Assembly: GCF_000165425.1 (NCBI RefSeq)
Contig: NW_001799522.1
Location: forward strand, 369,255-433,254
Direction of reading: 5' to 3'
DNA from: Paramecium tetraurelia
Taxonomy: Eukaryota; Ciliophora; Oligohymenophorea; Peniculida; Parameciidae
Length of the DNA stretch: 64,000 bases
The notes below the pieces were generated by a model that worked only from the letters and a program-made list of their open reading frames with translations, had not been told where the DNA came from and made no database searches. Every line of letters begins with the position of its first letter. Position 1 is the first letter of the stretch. Both the position numbers and the translations under genes were made by a program. This document shows positions 1 through 12,387 of the stretch, one piece after another.

Positions 1-1
1 T

Positions 2-1025
2 GTGAAACTGGTGGATTTTGGAGTTTCCCGTCGATTTGTATCCAAAGGACAAGAAATTGATATGCTGACAAAAACAGGCAACATTTTTTACTGTGCTCCT
101 GAAATATTTCATAGTAGTAGTTACTCAAAAGAAGTTGACATTTGGGCAATAGGAGTCATCATATATTAATGTACTTTTCAAAAATTACCTTTACATTCCA
201 ATGAATTATCAGATTTTATTAATTTATTAGGCAGTCCAGATAAATGGACATTCAAAGAATCTTTAACTTAACTTGAGTTGCCATTATCTAATTTAATAAT
301 GTCAATGCTTAATCCAAAATCAGAAGGTAGGATAACAGCAGAGGAAGCTATTCGACATCCTTTCTTTGAAATTGGAACCATTCGTGATGTCATGGCTTTG
401 TTGAGTAAAGATAATATAGAACGAGATAATTGTGAAAGGTGTAAATCATTGTAGAATAGTTTAAAAATGAATGAGCAATGGGGGAATGTAATCAAAAAGT
501 TACAAAATAGCGTTAATGAGAATGAAAATATTAATATTAATGATTTAGTCCAAGACTTCGGGAATATTCACATCATCCAAAGACACACTGTAAAATGTGG
601 TTAAATCCAATTAATGAACTCAGTTGGAAGTAGCAATGCATTTATGAGTAAATTGGGATCCAGACAAGAAATACTTGATAAAAGTTGCGGCCTTCAGTTT
701 TGTGGTTCATCAAGTATCTGTAATTTGAAATAACCCCATAGATAAGACAATCCATCAAGATCCCTTTGGAGACATATGCAATATTCAAAGCAGCTTGGAG
801 ATGAAAGAAGAACTCTATAATTCAAATAATAAACTAATCTTCTAATTAGGAAATATTTTGGATTAAAATTAAGAAATTACTCCAAGTGAATGGCAATTGT
901 AAACACAAAAGCAAAATATTCAACAGGAACAATAAGGTTCAAAAAAGAGAGGGTCATAAGTTAATAGGATGCTGAACGAATTAGGTATTAAGGAAGTGGA
1001 TGAAATTACTGAAGATTAATCTTGA
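2..1025 (+). CDS. Ser/Thr protein kinase, C-terminal part (5' end outside window)
   Basis: The frame enters the window inside the kinase C-lobe: a VDFG magnesium-binding loop comes first, followed by an activation segment ending in CAPE (APE equivalent) and the VDIWAIGVI helix-F motif. The lobe closes with an RITAEEAIRHPFF helix. About 200 further residues are Asn/Gln-rich and low-complexity. One 22-nt intron at 720-741 must be removed; without it the frame hits TGA at 887. With it the frame runs to TGA 1023-1025. The catalytic loop and ATP site lie upstream of the window, so subfamily is not assignable; CAMK-like is a guess. Confidence 0.85.
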
Positions 1026-1361
1026 TCAATATTCATTGATATCTTAATTTTTTTAAATTTCTGACTCTCCTCTCGATTATTACTAACTAGCTATATAGAT
1101 TATATTTCTTTTGTAATTCAATACATTATACTTTGTGTCCATCCATCATCCAATCATTTTAGTACTCATTTCTTAAGTAGTAATTAAACTTCAATAATTT
1201 CTATATCTATAATACCTTGATATATTAAATAATCCAACAGCTATTGATTTTGATATCAATTATAATTTGGAATTCAAAATTATAAATATTATTTGCCAAA
1301 TATTAGAATACTTACACTATATCAAAAACCAAAACTTACAAGGTTCAATAAATAAATATTC

Positions 1362-2675
1362 ATGGCAGATTAATCACTTAAAGGAACTAATTGGGGCAGA
1401 GTCAATATAGATGATAAGAATTTGAGTTTATCTCATCTCACTCAAAATGTCATTAAATTCCCTCTCAAGAGAATTACAAATTCCAATATTCAAAAGAATG
1501 ATATCGTACTACAATTAAGTACTGATGAATGTGCAGAAAAGTATCAAATATCATAGTATTCTTTATTAGTGAAGACATGTTATGTGAAGTCAGATTTTAT
1601 ATTCCTCCGAAAGAACAAGTATGTTTATAATATTAAAATACTAGAAAGCTGAAAAAAAGAAATAGGAATCAAATGAAGAAGAATAAGATGAAATCTCATA
1701 CCTATAACAAGTTTAGAATCACATTGTCAAAAAAGCAAAAATTGGAGGCAGCAGCGATTCCATACTTACCATTCACGAAGTCCCATTAATAGTTCCCAGG
1801 GGAAAATATACAATGGATTTCTTTAAAAAAGACATTCGCTTTCATGGCAACACCTATCAATTCACTACCGATTATAAGAGTATAACCAGATTCTTCTTGC
1901 TTCCAATGCCAGATGAAGTCAATCTTTCCTTAGTTGTTGGTCTTGAAAATCCCATTAAGCAAGGTCAAACTGCTTATAATTACATTGTGATGCAGTTTAG
2001 GAAGGACTTGGAAGCCTAAATTGAGATGAAGTACACAAGAGAGCAATTAGACAATATTGGATGGAAAGGCATTCGATTAGAATACTCAGGTTCCATGTTT
2101 GATATAGTATGCGATATTCTCTCAGAAATCACAGGAATCAAAGTAGTATCACCTAAGAATTTCAAATGCAAGAATGGTTTATTTTGTCTGAGATGTTCAG
2201 TCGTGCCTCATTCAGGATTCCTATTCCCATTAGAAAAATCCCTGCTTTACATCTAGAAACCAGTAATCTACATTAAACATGACGATATTAAGGAGATTAT
2301 ATTTCAAAGAGTAATTATATACATAAAATCTATTAGATCACACAGACAACTCAGAATAAATTCTTTGATATTAAAATTGTCACCAAGAATGCATCTCATT
2401 TATTCTCTACAGTAGATAGAGAAGAGTTGGATAACCTATCATAATACTTTAATTCCAAGAAATTACAAGTGAAAAAAATACAAGAAGAAAATGAAGGAAT
2501 CAAGAATGGCAAGGATGACAGTGAGGATGGCAGTTAAAATGGAAATGATCATAAACTCACTTTGTCTTAGATGGATTCTGATGAAGATGATGAAGACTTT
2601 TAAGCATAAGAAGATTCTTATAATAGTGTCCAATTTTAACAAAAAGTTTAAAAAACAAGAGCTGTTAAAAAATGA
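1362..2675 (+). CDS. SSRP1: FACT complex subunit SSRP1/Pob3 (histone chaperone)
   Basis: A 410-aa product after removal of four introns (1541-1569, 1619-1644, 2311-2336 are clear; total coding length is an exact multiple of three with these three removed). The N-terminus carries the SSRP1 NWG and CEVRFYIPP elements, then IVPRGKYTMDFF, FLLPMPDE and ENPIKQGQT, all diagnostic of the Pob3/SSRP1 middle PH domains. The protein ends in an acidic DSDEDDED tract and a short basic tail. There is no HMG box, so it resembles fungal Pob3 rather than animal SSRP1. It should act in the nucleus with Spt16 to reorganise H2A-H2B during transcription and replication. Confidence 0.92.
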
Positions 2676-2991
2676 ACAATAATATATATTTGAATATTAA
2701 AATAAATATTTAAAGGTTCATCATTAATATTTTTGACTCTAAGAAATTATTTTTAATTTAAAATTAAATCTATTAAAATCAATTTTCATTTTTAAACTAA
2801 AAAAACAAATAAAATAGAAGCAAAAAATATTTAATCTCAAGAATTCAATTTTGTTTAAAGAGACTAGTTATAAAAATTTCTTATTTTTAAATTACTCTCG
2901 TAATTAGATGATTTCGTTTTAAATGATAAGTAATCTGCAGTAGAAGGAACTTCGATTGAGTATTTTTATTGGGGACTTAAACTTTGTAATC

Positions 2992-4522
2992 TCATATTGA
3001 TATATTGTTAAATCGGCCTTATTTTTTATATTCCATTGCTTGTATTGCTCTCTGTTGTTTTAACCTAACTTATTTTCTTCTGTTATTCTTTCTATTGCTA
3101 TCTTAAATATGCCTTTAACTGTTTTGCATTTGTGAAGCCTCCTGTTGACTTTCGAATTCGAATATTTTAACTGATTTTGTTAATTACACAATTCTTTTAC
3201 ACCTTCTCTTGATGAGCAACTTAAATAGTTATAAATATATTAATATACCTAAAGCTATGTAGCAATCTAAACAGACTTATAATTTTTTATGCAAAAATCC
3301 ATCAGAATTTTTAAAATATTCGAAGTTTGTGTAATTTAACTTTTAGTGAATCTTCTAAAATACCAAGGGAACCTGTGTTATTGTATTTAACAATGCTTGG
3401 GTTCCAGCATTAGCCCCTGCCACTTTTACTGTTTTGGCCTCTTTCTTAATTTCATTTGGCCATTGATCAGCGGGCAGACTTTCTTCATTTTAATCTAAAA
3501 TATAATGATATGGAATATCAATGAAATTGTTCTCTTTGTCAATGTTACCGCACTTAATGCATTTAGATTCCTTGTTCAATTGCAATGGTCTTTGACTATA
3601 CACAGACATAATGCCATCCACTGATTTTGGTATTTAAATTTATGATTGCGTGTATAAATCCTTTGGATAATTCTTAAAATGCTTATCGTCATCGAATTTT
3701 AGACTTCCACAAAATAGGAACCAACATTTAGCTTATTTGTCAACCTTAAAATAAAAGGTTCCTTAACTTATATTCAATTTTCCAAATGATATTGCATCTA
3801 AATGATTAATCATCTTTTCAATCTATTCAGATATTCGTTAAGATTAGAAATCCTTCACTTAAGCTAAGTTTTAATGATTATACTAATATCTTACTTGCTT
3901 CACTCAAATATTCAGGTCCTTCGAATGTACACAGCCTCTCATAAATATTCATTGATTTGTTCAGATAACTTTTCTTTGTCACTCTCTTGGTGAAGAGCGT
4001 AACTGACTTACTCCAAAATGCCTATATTTATGCTGATTTTAATGAGATGAATACAATTTTTGTCATCTGCTGCCTCAACGTATCGTTAGAGTATTCCAAA
4101 GGGAAGCTCCAAATTTGAATTCATAAAGTTTTCGAACCCTTTTTCGTCAAAATACACAATCTAAATTTAGCCACTTATTTTGAGCTTCTCAGGTGGATAA
4201 TTCAAGTCTAAATTTTCTCTTGATAATGTTAAGTATGCTATTTATACATAAAATGCAGCAGATATCCTACTACTCCAGATCTCCCAACCTAATTCAACCA
4301 GGTTTCTTTTATATTTTCTTTCGTAACGTTTTTCCTCATCTTTTTTTTCACCTCCCCTGTCTCCTTATCTGTAAAATACCAATATATTGGCATCGACCTT
4401 ATCAAAATCACAGTGTCTGGTATTAACACAGAAGGTGGACTCGACGTCTCAGACTTAACCCAAAGATATTGATATATTTTATCATAAAGTATATGTTCTT
4501 GCACACTTTCACTAGTAAACAT
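2992..4522 (-). CDS. Conserved-looking multi-exon protein of unknown function
   Basis: Not recognised. The first exon starts at 4522 (MFTSESVQEH) and is rich in aromatic and charged residues. A later part contains a CIKCGN zinc-ribbon-like half site and a VAGANAGTQALLN stretch. The C-terminus is basic and Gln-rich and ends at a TGA at 2994-2992. At least three frame changes fit short introns, for example near 4224-4252 and 4050-4082, but I could not settle every junction, so the exon structure is approximate. Possible splice ambiguity around 4100 means the middle of the protein is uncertain. Confidence 0.55.
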
Positions 4523-4554
4523 AATAATTAATAAAATTAATATTTGTTAAATTG

Positions 4555-4769
4555 ATGGATTCATACAATGAAACTAAGTACAAGGAATTAAAGAAGAAGT
4601 ATGCAATTCTCATGAAAGTACATATTGTCGCCTATAGGAATAGCAATATCAAATGATATAATAAGAATATGAAAAAGTTAATAGCGATTTAGCAGAATCT
4701 ATTTAGGAGAAAAGGATACTCCAAAATAGAATTAATGAAATATTGGGAAAGCAAAGTGAAGACAATTGA
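4555..4769 (+). CDS. Small coiled-coil protein, 64 aa
   Basis: ATG 4555 opens a frame that meets TGA unless a 20-nt GT-AG intron (4618-4637) is removed. The spliced product is 64 aa, highly charged, with heptad-like spacing of Leu/Ile (KYKELKKKYAILMKE ... RILQNRINEILG). The start lies only 32 bp from the divergent start at 4522, so the two genes probably share a promoter. Function unknown. Confidence 0.6.
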
Positions 4770-4854
4770 GTATTAAATATCACTAATATTATATGAGTTG
4801 AAATTCTTACTTAAAGAATTGTAAATCCCATCAAAATTTTCATTCATTTTTTTA

Positions 4855-5157
4855 ATGTTTTTATAATACCATCGAAAAAAATTTCAACCTTCTTTGGTTG
4901 CATTTTACGAATTTAAAATTTAGGAAGTCTAAAGTTACCCTTCCCAAAGAGTGGTCATTACGGAATAGAACATAAAGAATTACGCAGATTTGAGAATCGG
5001 AACCTACAGTCCAATTGTTTCTAAAAGTCGAATCAAGACTGTGCCTCTAGTAAAAAAAGAAAAAGTCATTCCCTTTGAACATGACTACAACACTGTTTAT
5101 AGATCCGTGTCTTGCTAAAGAAATCTTTTCAATATAGTTAGTGGAAAACACAAATGA
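4855..5157 (+). CDS. Small hypothetical protein, 100 aa
   Basis: A single TGA-free frame from ATG 4855 to TGA 5155-5157. It is basic with a central Ser/Lys-rich stretch (PIVSKSRIKTVPLVKKEK) and has no recognisable domain or signal peptide. Codon usage looks coding, with Lys/Gln/Asn-rich composition and both TAA and TAG read as Gln. It could be a single-exon gene or part of a longer spliced one. Confidence 0.45.
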
Positions 5158-5217
5158 TTTTATTATTAAATTTCCCCCTCTTTACAAATATCTTTAAACT
5201 AATACTCCCCTCCTACT

Positions 5218-5361
5218 ATGGATGGTAAGATTTGTGTTATTCACATATCAAAAACTCATCATCCTTATAAATCATATAATTATCAGAATGACAAAAATGT
5301 TCAGACAAAAATGAGTTGCTTGTATGAGAAGGTTGTCTATACTAAATCTAGAATCTAATGA
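5218..5361 (+). CDS. Very short ORF, 47 aa, doubtful
   Basis: ATG 5218 to TGA 5359-5361, no introns. The composition (KICVIHISKTHHPYKS) is not obviously random but nothing supports function. It lies 60 bp after the previous small ORF and could be a terminal exon of it. Confidence 0.2.
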
Positions 5362-5679
5362 TTTTATAGAGGATAATCAGAACGACGGGTTCAGTAATAT
5401 TTTAATTATAATGTGATAATAAAAGTCTAATTCTTTAAAATATATTGATTTTTATTAATGTCAATTCAAATAATTAAAAATAGAAGACCAATACTATTTT
5501 TATCTTATAAATCTCAAAAGCTCAAATAGATAGACTAACTTTATATCAATTAAATCTCAAAATTTATAAATATTGTGAAAAAATACAACCTACAATTTAC
5601 CAATATAATGAGTCAATATAAAAATAAATTTATTTGCAATTACTATTATAATATTAATTTAGATAGTTATAAAAATTAA

Positions 5680-6370
5680 ATGGAACCTTAGCAATCTATA
5701 GTATAGGAATTTCCATCAGATGATAAGCAACAATTCTTAGACATTCAACTAATCTTGGCGTTCTAACTTGTCCATTACTGCTATTTTGGCTTCCGAACTT
5801 ACAAAAAAGAATCATCATTTTTCAATCAAATAGGTATTCTTAAAAATTATCCCTGTAGGACCTACAATGATATTAAAGACTTGTCTCATATTGTCATTCT
5901 ATATAGTATTTAAGAAAATTAAATATTCATCTAATGAGTTTATATTAGGCCATTTGATAATTGGAATAATTTTTCAAATTGCAGCATTGTTTTATGAAAA
6001 ATAGTTTGCTTAGGTTGTTTATTAATTCACAATCTTGGTCCAATATTCATATTTTGTGTAATAGATGACAGAGGAATCAATTGGATTTTTTTGTTAGGCA
6101 ACTTAATATGCATAGAGCTTAGCTTTTATTTATCATTTATTTTAGATGTTTAAAAATAAGAATGGCACTACTTTGAGTCCATTCTAAGTAAAAATCCATA
6201 TTTTAGAATCAATGCTCTAAATTACATTAAGTTTGACGAGTAAACACAATATCCTTTCATATGGACCTGGAGTTGTGTATCTGCTATCGTCATTGTTCTG
6301 CTTAAGAGTACAGAAAGAATTACTCTAAATTTAAGACAAGAAGACAGTTGGAAAGCAGAAGTCTTAATGA
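5680..6370 (+). CDS. Multi-pass membrane protein, 221 aa
   Basis: After removal of one 25-nt intron (5834-5858) the frame gives 221 aa with about six hydrophobic helices, for example ILAFQLVHYCYFGF, TCLILSFYIVF and FILGHLIIGIIFQIAALFY. The N-terminus is short, polar and acidic; the C-terminus is Lys/Gln-rich, suggesting both face the cytosol. No family motif recognised. It is convergent with the sorting nexin gene, with only 39 bp between stop codons. Confidence 0.7.
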
Positions 6371-6409
6371 TTTGTATAAATAACACATTTCTTTTTATGA
6401 AAATAATAT

Positions 6410-8055
6410 TCAAGGTTCTTAACTTTACGCTATAACCTATTACACTTTCGACCAAAATTCCTATTGGATCTCCAACTGTTGCTATTCACATGAGGCTAAA
6501 TCAGCCAAAATCGATTTATAAGTCTAATGCTTGTCTTTTTTAAATTTATCAATAGTATAAGAGGTCAAAACATCTGTAACCAATTAAAATAATAACTTGT
6601 ACTAATCAACCTCTTTTTGAGTCTAAATAGTATGAGTAATAATTACCTCATTTAATTGAAGTTCTAATTTTTACTTTTATTCCTCCAGACTTATTTTACT
6701 AAAGGAACCTTTCATAGTCGAATTGCCTTTCATAATTTTGTATAAATCTGATTATTCTTCACTTAACTTCTATTCTGCCTTTTATTTTGATTGCATCAAA
6801 GAATCTCTAGTTTGGAATGCCTAAATAAATGCATCAATATCTCTTTGTTCTGTTGAAATTAAATCCTATATTTTGTCAAGAGAATTGTTATTTGGATCTC
6901 TCTATATTAGCTTATTAATAATACAATCTTTTTAGCAAGTTCTAAAATATCAGCATTGGCAGGATTAGAAAATACCATTTTATTTTGTGGTACCCATTCC
7001 TGAAGTATTTATTTCTCATATTCAGAGAAGTTAAGTCCAAAAATTGTGAAAAATGTTTCCTTCAATTATTTTCGACTGGAACTTAAATTCTTAGCTTGTT
7101 CTAGCAATTTGGCCAAAGAAGTTGACGATTATTTTAAAAAGATTTAGACTCCACTCATCTTCTTAATCATCTCAGGAGAGATTTCCTTTATATCAGTGAT
7201 CTAAAATGCTTGCTTATATCTCTCAGTGTATGCAAACACATTTTATTTAGGTATCTAACTTATTTGCTATTGAATATATTATGAATCAAATACTTTGTTT
7301 ATATCAGGATTTGTTGACCTTAAAAAGATATCATAAAATTCTTCTGAATAATAGAGATGTTTAATCTACATCATCTTCATACAAAATATATTAAGCAGTC
7401 TTGTCCTTTCAATAATGATGTCTGATCCAGTACTGACAGATTTCTCAGGAATTGGAGGTATATATTATCCAGGCCATTTGGCTAAGAGTAGTTCTCTGAT
7501 TGTGTAGAATTCATTGAATCTTCTTTATGCTTCGAATTCTCCAAAGCAATCTTTTCCCTTGATTGTGTAAACTACATAGTTTGAAATACCTCCACTCTTT
7601 TAAACAGGATCACTTACTTTTATTTCGATCTAAAATATAGAATACTTAAATACTGGAAAACTATAATCTGCTTTTAAGAATAAATTCTCCAAATTTGATG
7701 ACATTGTTTCTGGATTTTTTTCAGCTAACTATTATCTATCTTCCTACTCTTTTGCTTAATCGCCTTCAACTTTTTTTTCATCTTAAGCAATTTCTTATTC
7801 AGGTTCCTTTTAAGTGATGGTTTCTGCTTATTAAATAGCTTCTTGTTATTATTGATTATCATCCTTGACTTCTATCTCTTATTTGATTTACTAAACAACT
7901 TATTCCTGCTTCTCCTACTTTTCTTGAATCTCTTCTTTTTATTGAACCTCCTCTTTAACTTATTGATTATGTACTTCAATTTAAGGCTATTGTGATTGCT
8001 CCTATTGTACTTCCTATATAGTTTGATTTTATTCTTATGCTTATTCTTCTGACAT
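6410..8055 (-). CDS. PX-domain sorting nexin
   Basis: A 532-aa product with introns at 6902-6924 and 6623-6646. Residues 1 to about 125 are an extremely Gln/Glu-rich low-complexity tail. Around residues 135-250 lies a PX domain with the RRFNEFYTIRELL phosphoinositide-binding core and the PPIPEKS loop. The rest is helical and polar, with the size and position of a BAR-like region as in the SNX1/SNX4 class. It likely binds PI3P on endosomes and helps tubulate or retrieve cargo. The start at 8055 is the first ATG of the open frame. Confidence 0.85.
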
Positions 8056-8110
8056 TTGTAAAAATAAATATAAATAGGTAAGAAAAATGAATGAATGAAT
8101 TAATTTTAAT

Positions 8111-8161
8111 TTCTATAGGAATTTTAATTTATTATCAATTAGAATTAAAATTCATATAGAA
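8111..8161. repeat. Short inverted repeat upstream of the sorting nexin gene
   Basis: Arms of about 19 nt (beginning TTCTATAGGAATTTTAATT) pair with one mismatch across an 11-13 nt spacer. It sits about 55 bp upstream of the sorting nexin start codon. In such AT-rich DNA short hairpins occur by chance, but the TATAG core makes this one stand out. Possible promoter hairpin or relic; no function shown. Confidence 0.4.
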
Positions 8162-8774
8162 TGGTTTAAAGAAGGAATTATGAGCATTTATAGTTAATGT
8201 AAATATCTATTAAAAGTTGAGGAATACAAACTTGTTAAACATGTATGTTTCAATGTAATTAAGATTAAATTCTATTATTATATATGAAACTCAATTACTA
8301 ATATCATTAATAATTAACAGGCTAGTTCATTTTAGGAAGGTAGTAGGAGTATTACCAATTTTTGATTTAATTAATAATAAATAACTCTTTTAAGTTGCAA
8401 TTTCTGATTGAGGAATAAAATTACAATGATCTTAGAGGAACACTTTTGTTTGAGTATTCCTTTTCTTTATGAATTAAATTACTGATTATCTATTAATTTT
8501 ATGAATCTCATCTTGATTGAATGGATGAGGTAGTTAAATAACAATAAATTAGATTATCTGCTTTCTCTTTAATTTTTAGTTTAATTTGGATCAAAATCAA
8601 TTTTATCAATTCATTTATCTAGCTCTTAATTCACTTATCAATATTATTATTTAGAATAAAGGGATGCTGTCATAATTCCAATTTATTAGTTTGATTAGAA
8701 TTTGCATTATCGTAGTGAAATATTTTTATGTAAAACAAATAATTATTTAATAAGTTTTTAATTAAAAAATATGA
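8162..8774. other. Intergenic, no gene seen
   Basis: About 600 bp of AT-rich sequence between the divergently placed sorting nexin promoter and the ASF1 stop. Short TGA-free runs exist on the minus strand but none has a start and coding-like composition that I would support. Confidence 0.5.
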
Positions 8775-9402
8775 TCAGGAGTCAAATACATTTTGAATCT
8801 AATGAGGAGCATCATAAACTTCTGTTGCATCAGCTGATTGTTTCTCTTATTATTCTTGAAACATGTAGGCCTTTGTTTAAATAGGTTGTTGTTGAACCTC
8901 AGAATTAGCAGGGTTATTCCAGTCGATTTCAAATCGAGTTATACGGGGTTTATTATTGAAGATTTATCTAGCAATATCTTCGATGATGACTTCTTAGGGG
9001 TCGTTTTCGATGTTTTCAGGGGATGTGTAGGTGTTATAGACATAATATCCGACTCTGAAAAATTCTCTTTGTCTGTATGAACATGTCAAGATGAAGGCAG
9101 TAATACCCAATAATTCATCTTGAGGAATTTTTTTCCAATCAGGTGGATTCGATTCAAGAGTAAATTGCTTGGTTCCCTTAGTCAAGGGTCCCATAGAAAA
9201 TTAGTCCAATATTTAATCATGAGCTTCATCTTTTGGAGACCCTATATAAAGAAGACTAAGATTAATAAATTATGTATTACGTCCATTCTATTTCGTCCTC
9301 AATGTCAGCTATCACATCAAAGTAAATATCCATAGTTATTGGACTTGTGAAGGGTTGAGGTTTGTCATCAACTACAATATTCGTAATGCTCACAAAAGCC
9401 AT
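8775..9402 (-). CDS. ASF1: Histone chaperone ASF1
   Basis: A 200-aa product after removing a 25-nt intron (9256-9280). The N-terminal core is clear ASF1: VSITNIVVDD, then SPITMDIYFDV, GPLTKGTKQFTLESNPPDW, IPQDELLGIT and the hallmark CSYRQREFFRVGYYV, ending in KPRITRFEIDWN. After the core comes a short acidic/Gln-rich tail of about 45 residues. ASF1 binds H3-H4 and hands it to CAF-1 or HIRA; in ciliates it is also tied to macronuclear development. The next gene downstream is convergent in neither direction; cytidine deaminase is transcribed on the same strand 314 bp upstream. Confidence 0.95.
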
Positions 9403-9715
9403 GAACTTTTTTATTAATTAAATATTGTTTTTTGGAGGTTAATAAATAATACCTATAATTGGGCATAGCGATTATTCCCTCTAAATTGTAATTAAGATTA
9501 AATTATATAAATATATATTATGAAATTCTTTCGATGATCAGATAAGAATAGCGTTGAAGTGTAGTTGTGATAGTAACATCATTCTCAGGAGTAAAAATTG
9601 ATAATTGATCAAAATAGATGGAAAAAGAATAACATTATAATTAAAATAAATAATCAAAAAGATGCAAAAGTGATTAAGGGAATGGGTGTGATTGTTTCTT
9701 TTAAATATTTTATTG

Positions 9716-10200
9716 TCATTTATTTTCCAATTAAGGATCTACGTTAAGATCTTTGGGAACAAAAGCAAATGGTATAACTTCGGAGCCTTTAGAATACTTA
9801 GGTTTTGTTTGATCCTTTCCTATGGCGATAATTTTAATATCATTGCCAGCATAACAAAACTATTATTTAGAGATTTGTATTTTACTTCAATGATTGTTTG
9901 TCTGCACATACCACAAGGGAATGTAGGCTCATCAGTGTCACTATTTTTTATTATAAATAAGTACCATGATACTACAATGGTTGAAATTTGACGATCCCCC
10001 TCACTCACAGCCTTGCATATCGCTACACGCTCAGCACAAACACATAGACCATAACTAGCATTTTCGACATTGCATCCTGTATATATTTTGTTCGTTTTTG
10101 TCAATAAAGAGCATCCTACTCTAAAGTTTGAATATGGACAATATGCCCTTTCTTTGGCTTTGAGTGCTTCTTGAATGAGTTACTCTTCTGAGATTTACAT
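9716..10200 (-). CDS. CDA: Cytidine deaminase
   Basis: A 144-aa zinc enzyme with two introns (9941-9964 and 9860-9885). Both zinc motifs are present: CAE within CVCAERVAICKAV and PCGMC within PCGMCRQTIIE. The substrate-binding N-terminal segment YCPYSNFRVG and the NVENASYG loop also match. The C-terminus carries IPFAFVPKDL, as in tetrameric CDA. It hydrolyses cytidine or deoxycytidine to uridine in pyrimidine salvage, in the cytosol. Start at 10200 lies only 28 bp from the stop of the MFS transporter gene. Confidence 0.95.
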
Positions 10201-10227
10201 ATTTAATAATATTTATATCTTAATTAG

Positions 10228-11837
10228 TCATTCCAATTCTTTCCCTAGTGTCTCAAATGGTAAGAAACAATTTGAAAATGACGTAATAACAGAGAGAACA
10301 GAAAATAATACAAATGGACTTCTCAATTGTTTGCTATTCATATACATGCATATCCATGGCATGATCACTCCTCCTAGTCTTCCTATTCCATTGGCCATAC
10401 CTATTCCAGTTGTCCTTATTTTTGTTGGGTAGACTTCCGCCGTATATTAAAATCTAAATAAAATTAAGTTGATACGAAAAGATGAAAGTCATAGATAAAA
10501 AAAACTTAGATGCCGTTGCCCAATATATGAAACGATGTTCAATATCATAAAATCCCATAAGTGCCGTCAAGGCTTGTATAGTATAGAATATTATTAAAGA
10601 GTTTTTTCTTCCAAATCCTTTTAATTCAATAAAGAAAGCAGCCGCTACAGCACCCAAAATGTCACTAATGCAGGATACTACTAATTAAATAATCTTATCT
10701 CTTCCAGTGTGAGTTTATTCGATGTGCGATAATATATCTGGTAATAAAAGTACAATTCCATAGTATACAAATGAGAGTATAAACCAATTGAACCAAATTA
10801 AAATTGTCAGAAAGAATCTATTATTCTCAAATAGAGAAGTTACTGAAGCCTTAACGTTAAAAAAAGAATTACATTTTTTTAATTTTTGGCTATTCTATTC
10901 ATTGCATGAGTCCAATTTGACAATTTGATCTTCAAATCATCATTAAATTAAATCGAAGATTTGTTTGATTGAATCATCTCTTCAATAATATTATAAGCTA
11001 AGTCCTTCTATCCACTTAACAACGCAAACCTAGGACTCTCCCTCAAACGAAATAAGCTAATAAACCAAGCTAAAAATCCTGGAAGACAACACCAAAAAGT
11101 CAGCAATCTCCAATTACCTTCATCCAAAGATATTAATGTAAATTCAGCAACAAACAACCCAAATAGTTAACCTATGGCAAAAGTCAAAGTTATTAAACCC
11201 ATATATCTCCCTCTTAAATGACCAGGAGTAATCTCTGATATCATTGTAACTCCACACGGTGCAAAGAGACCAACTATATATATATTAATTGATTATATAA
11301 TACCCAGAATCCCTAGCAATCCTCTGACTATCAAAAGTGAATAAATTTCTTAACATGCTATCGTTCCTAGGGATAATAGACAGGTAAAAAATGAACTAAT
11401 TAGAAATGGTTTCTTTCTACCAACTCTATCAGCCAATTGTCCTGACAACATTGAACCTACTAAATATCCTACCTGAATTAAGATGACACTATTACAAAAA
11501 CAAAACTTGCTTATAAGGAATTTAATGAATCAGAAATGTGCCATTCATTTTTTAATATGGGAACCATTAATGTAAATATGGTAATCTAAGCTCCTTCACT
11601 AATACTCATCAAGGCCATAATACCATATATCCAGTATTAGAAGTTTCCAAAATTGATTTCATCTAACAAGTGATCAAAAGACAGTATTTAATGCTCAGGA
11701 ATCGAAACCTGACTATTGTATTCTCTCACCAGTTTCAACTCAGAATTATCCATTCTTCTAGGAGATGTTATTGAGGCATTTCTAGATAATTTGAGTGGAC
11801 TGCCCTCCTATTTAGAATACCATGGACCATTATCCAT
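10228..11837 (-). CDS. MFS transporter, SV2/SLC22-like
   Basis: A 513-aa, 12-helix-type protein with introns at 11473-11495, 10850-10872 and 10454-10475; the summed coding length is exactly divisible by three. Signature elements include GQLADRVGRKKP between helices 2 and 3, PGHLRGRYMGL in helix 4-5, RLRESPRF before the central loop and EVYPTKIRTTGIG after helix 10. These match the organic cation/anion and SV2-like branch of the major facilitator superfamily. The N-terminus is a 60-residue Ser-rich cytosolic tail. Substrate not predictable from sequence. Confidence 0.88.
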
Positions 11838-11869
11838 TAAAATTTATTTATAAAATATTTATATATTAT

Positions 11870-12067
11870 TCACTTAAACTTTTTAAGTGCAATGGAATTA
11901 TAAACAGCTCCTCTCACATCCTTATCCACTTTCAATTCTTCGTCGCTTATTTTATAATACTTGATCATCTGAGGAATATTGCAATATTGGTATAAGTTGG
12001 TCAACTCGTCCAACTCAAAACTGTTTAATTGTTCTTCACTTACTGGTGTCAGAAATATGCACAACAT
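11870..12067 (-). CDS. Small hypothetical protein, 65 aa
   Basis: ATG at 12067, TGA at 11872-11870, no intron. The sequence is helical and acidic (EEQLNSFELDELTNLYQY) without a known motif. It begins 9 bp after the stop of the upstream small gene on the same strand, so it could instead be a continuation if the upstream stop is bypassed; I favour two genes. Confidence 0.5.
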   Translation of the reverse strand: MLCIFLTPVSEEQLNSFELDELTNLYQYCNIPQMIKYYKISDEELKVDKDVRGAVYNSIALKKFK

Positions 12068-12075
12068 CTTTTAAG

Positions 12076-12387
12076 TCAAAATATTTGTAATCCCAAATCT
12101 AATATCATTTCTTTAACATTCTGGTGTTAACAAATAATGCAAATCTCTTTGGAATTACGATGAAACATTATATTCCTTTTTCTTAAGCATTCTATAGATC
12201 GCAATCAGACATGCCTACAATGAAACAAGCTAGAATAATTATCATAGTTTACATATTCTGGATTAACTAAAGCATATATGCAATTCTCATTCAACCCTAT
12301 TTCCTTATTAAATGCTTATTGATCCTTAACATGTTATGCAAGTAAAATCCAAATTGATTTGTCTTTATCAATAAAATATTATTACAT
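12076..12387 (-). CDS. Small hypothetical protein, 94 aa
   Basis: Start at 12387, one 27-nt intron (12192-12218), stop at 12078-12076. The C-terminal half has the pattern KEICIICQHQNVKEMILDLG with two closely spaced Cys. Not recognised. The intron choice is supported because it restores a frame that ends cleanly just before the next start. Confidence 0.55.

Noticed and set aside
9120-9335. Plus-strand ORF MRNFFPIRW
   Set aside because: Antisense shadow of ASF1; codons have no family match.
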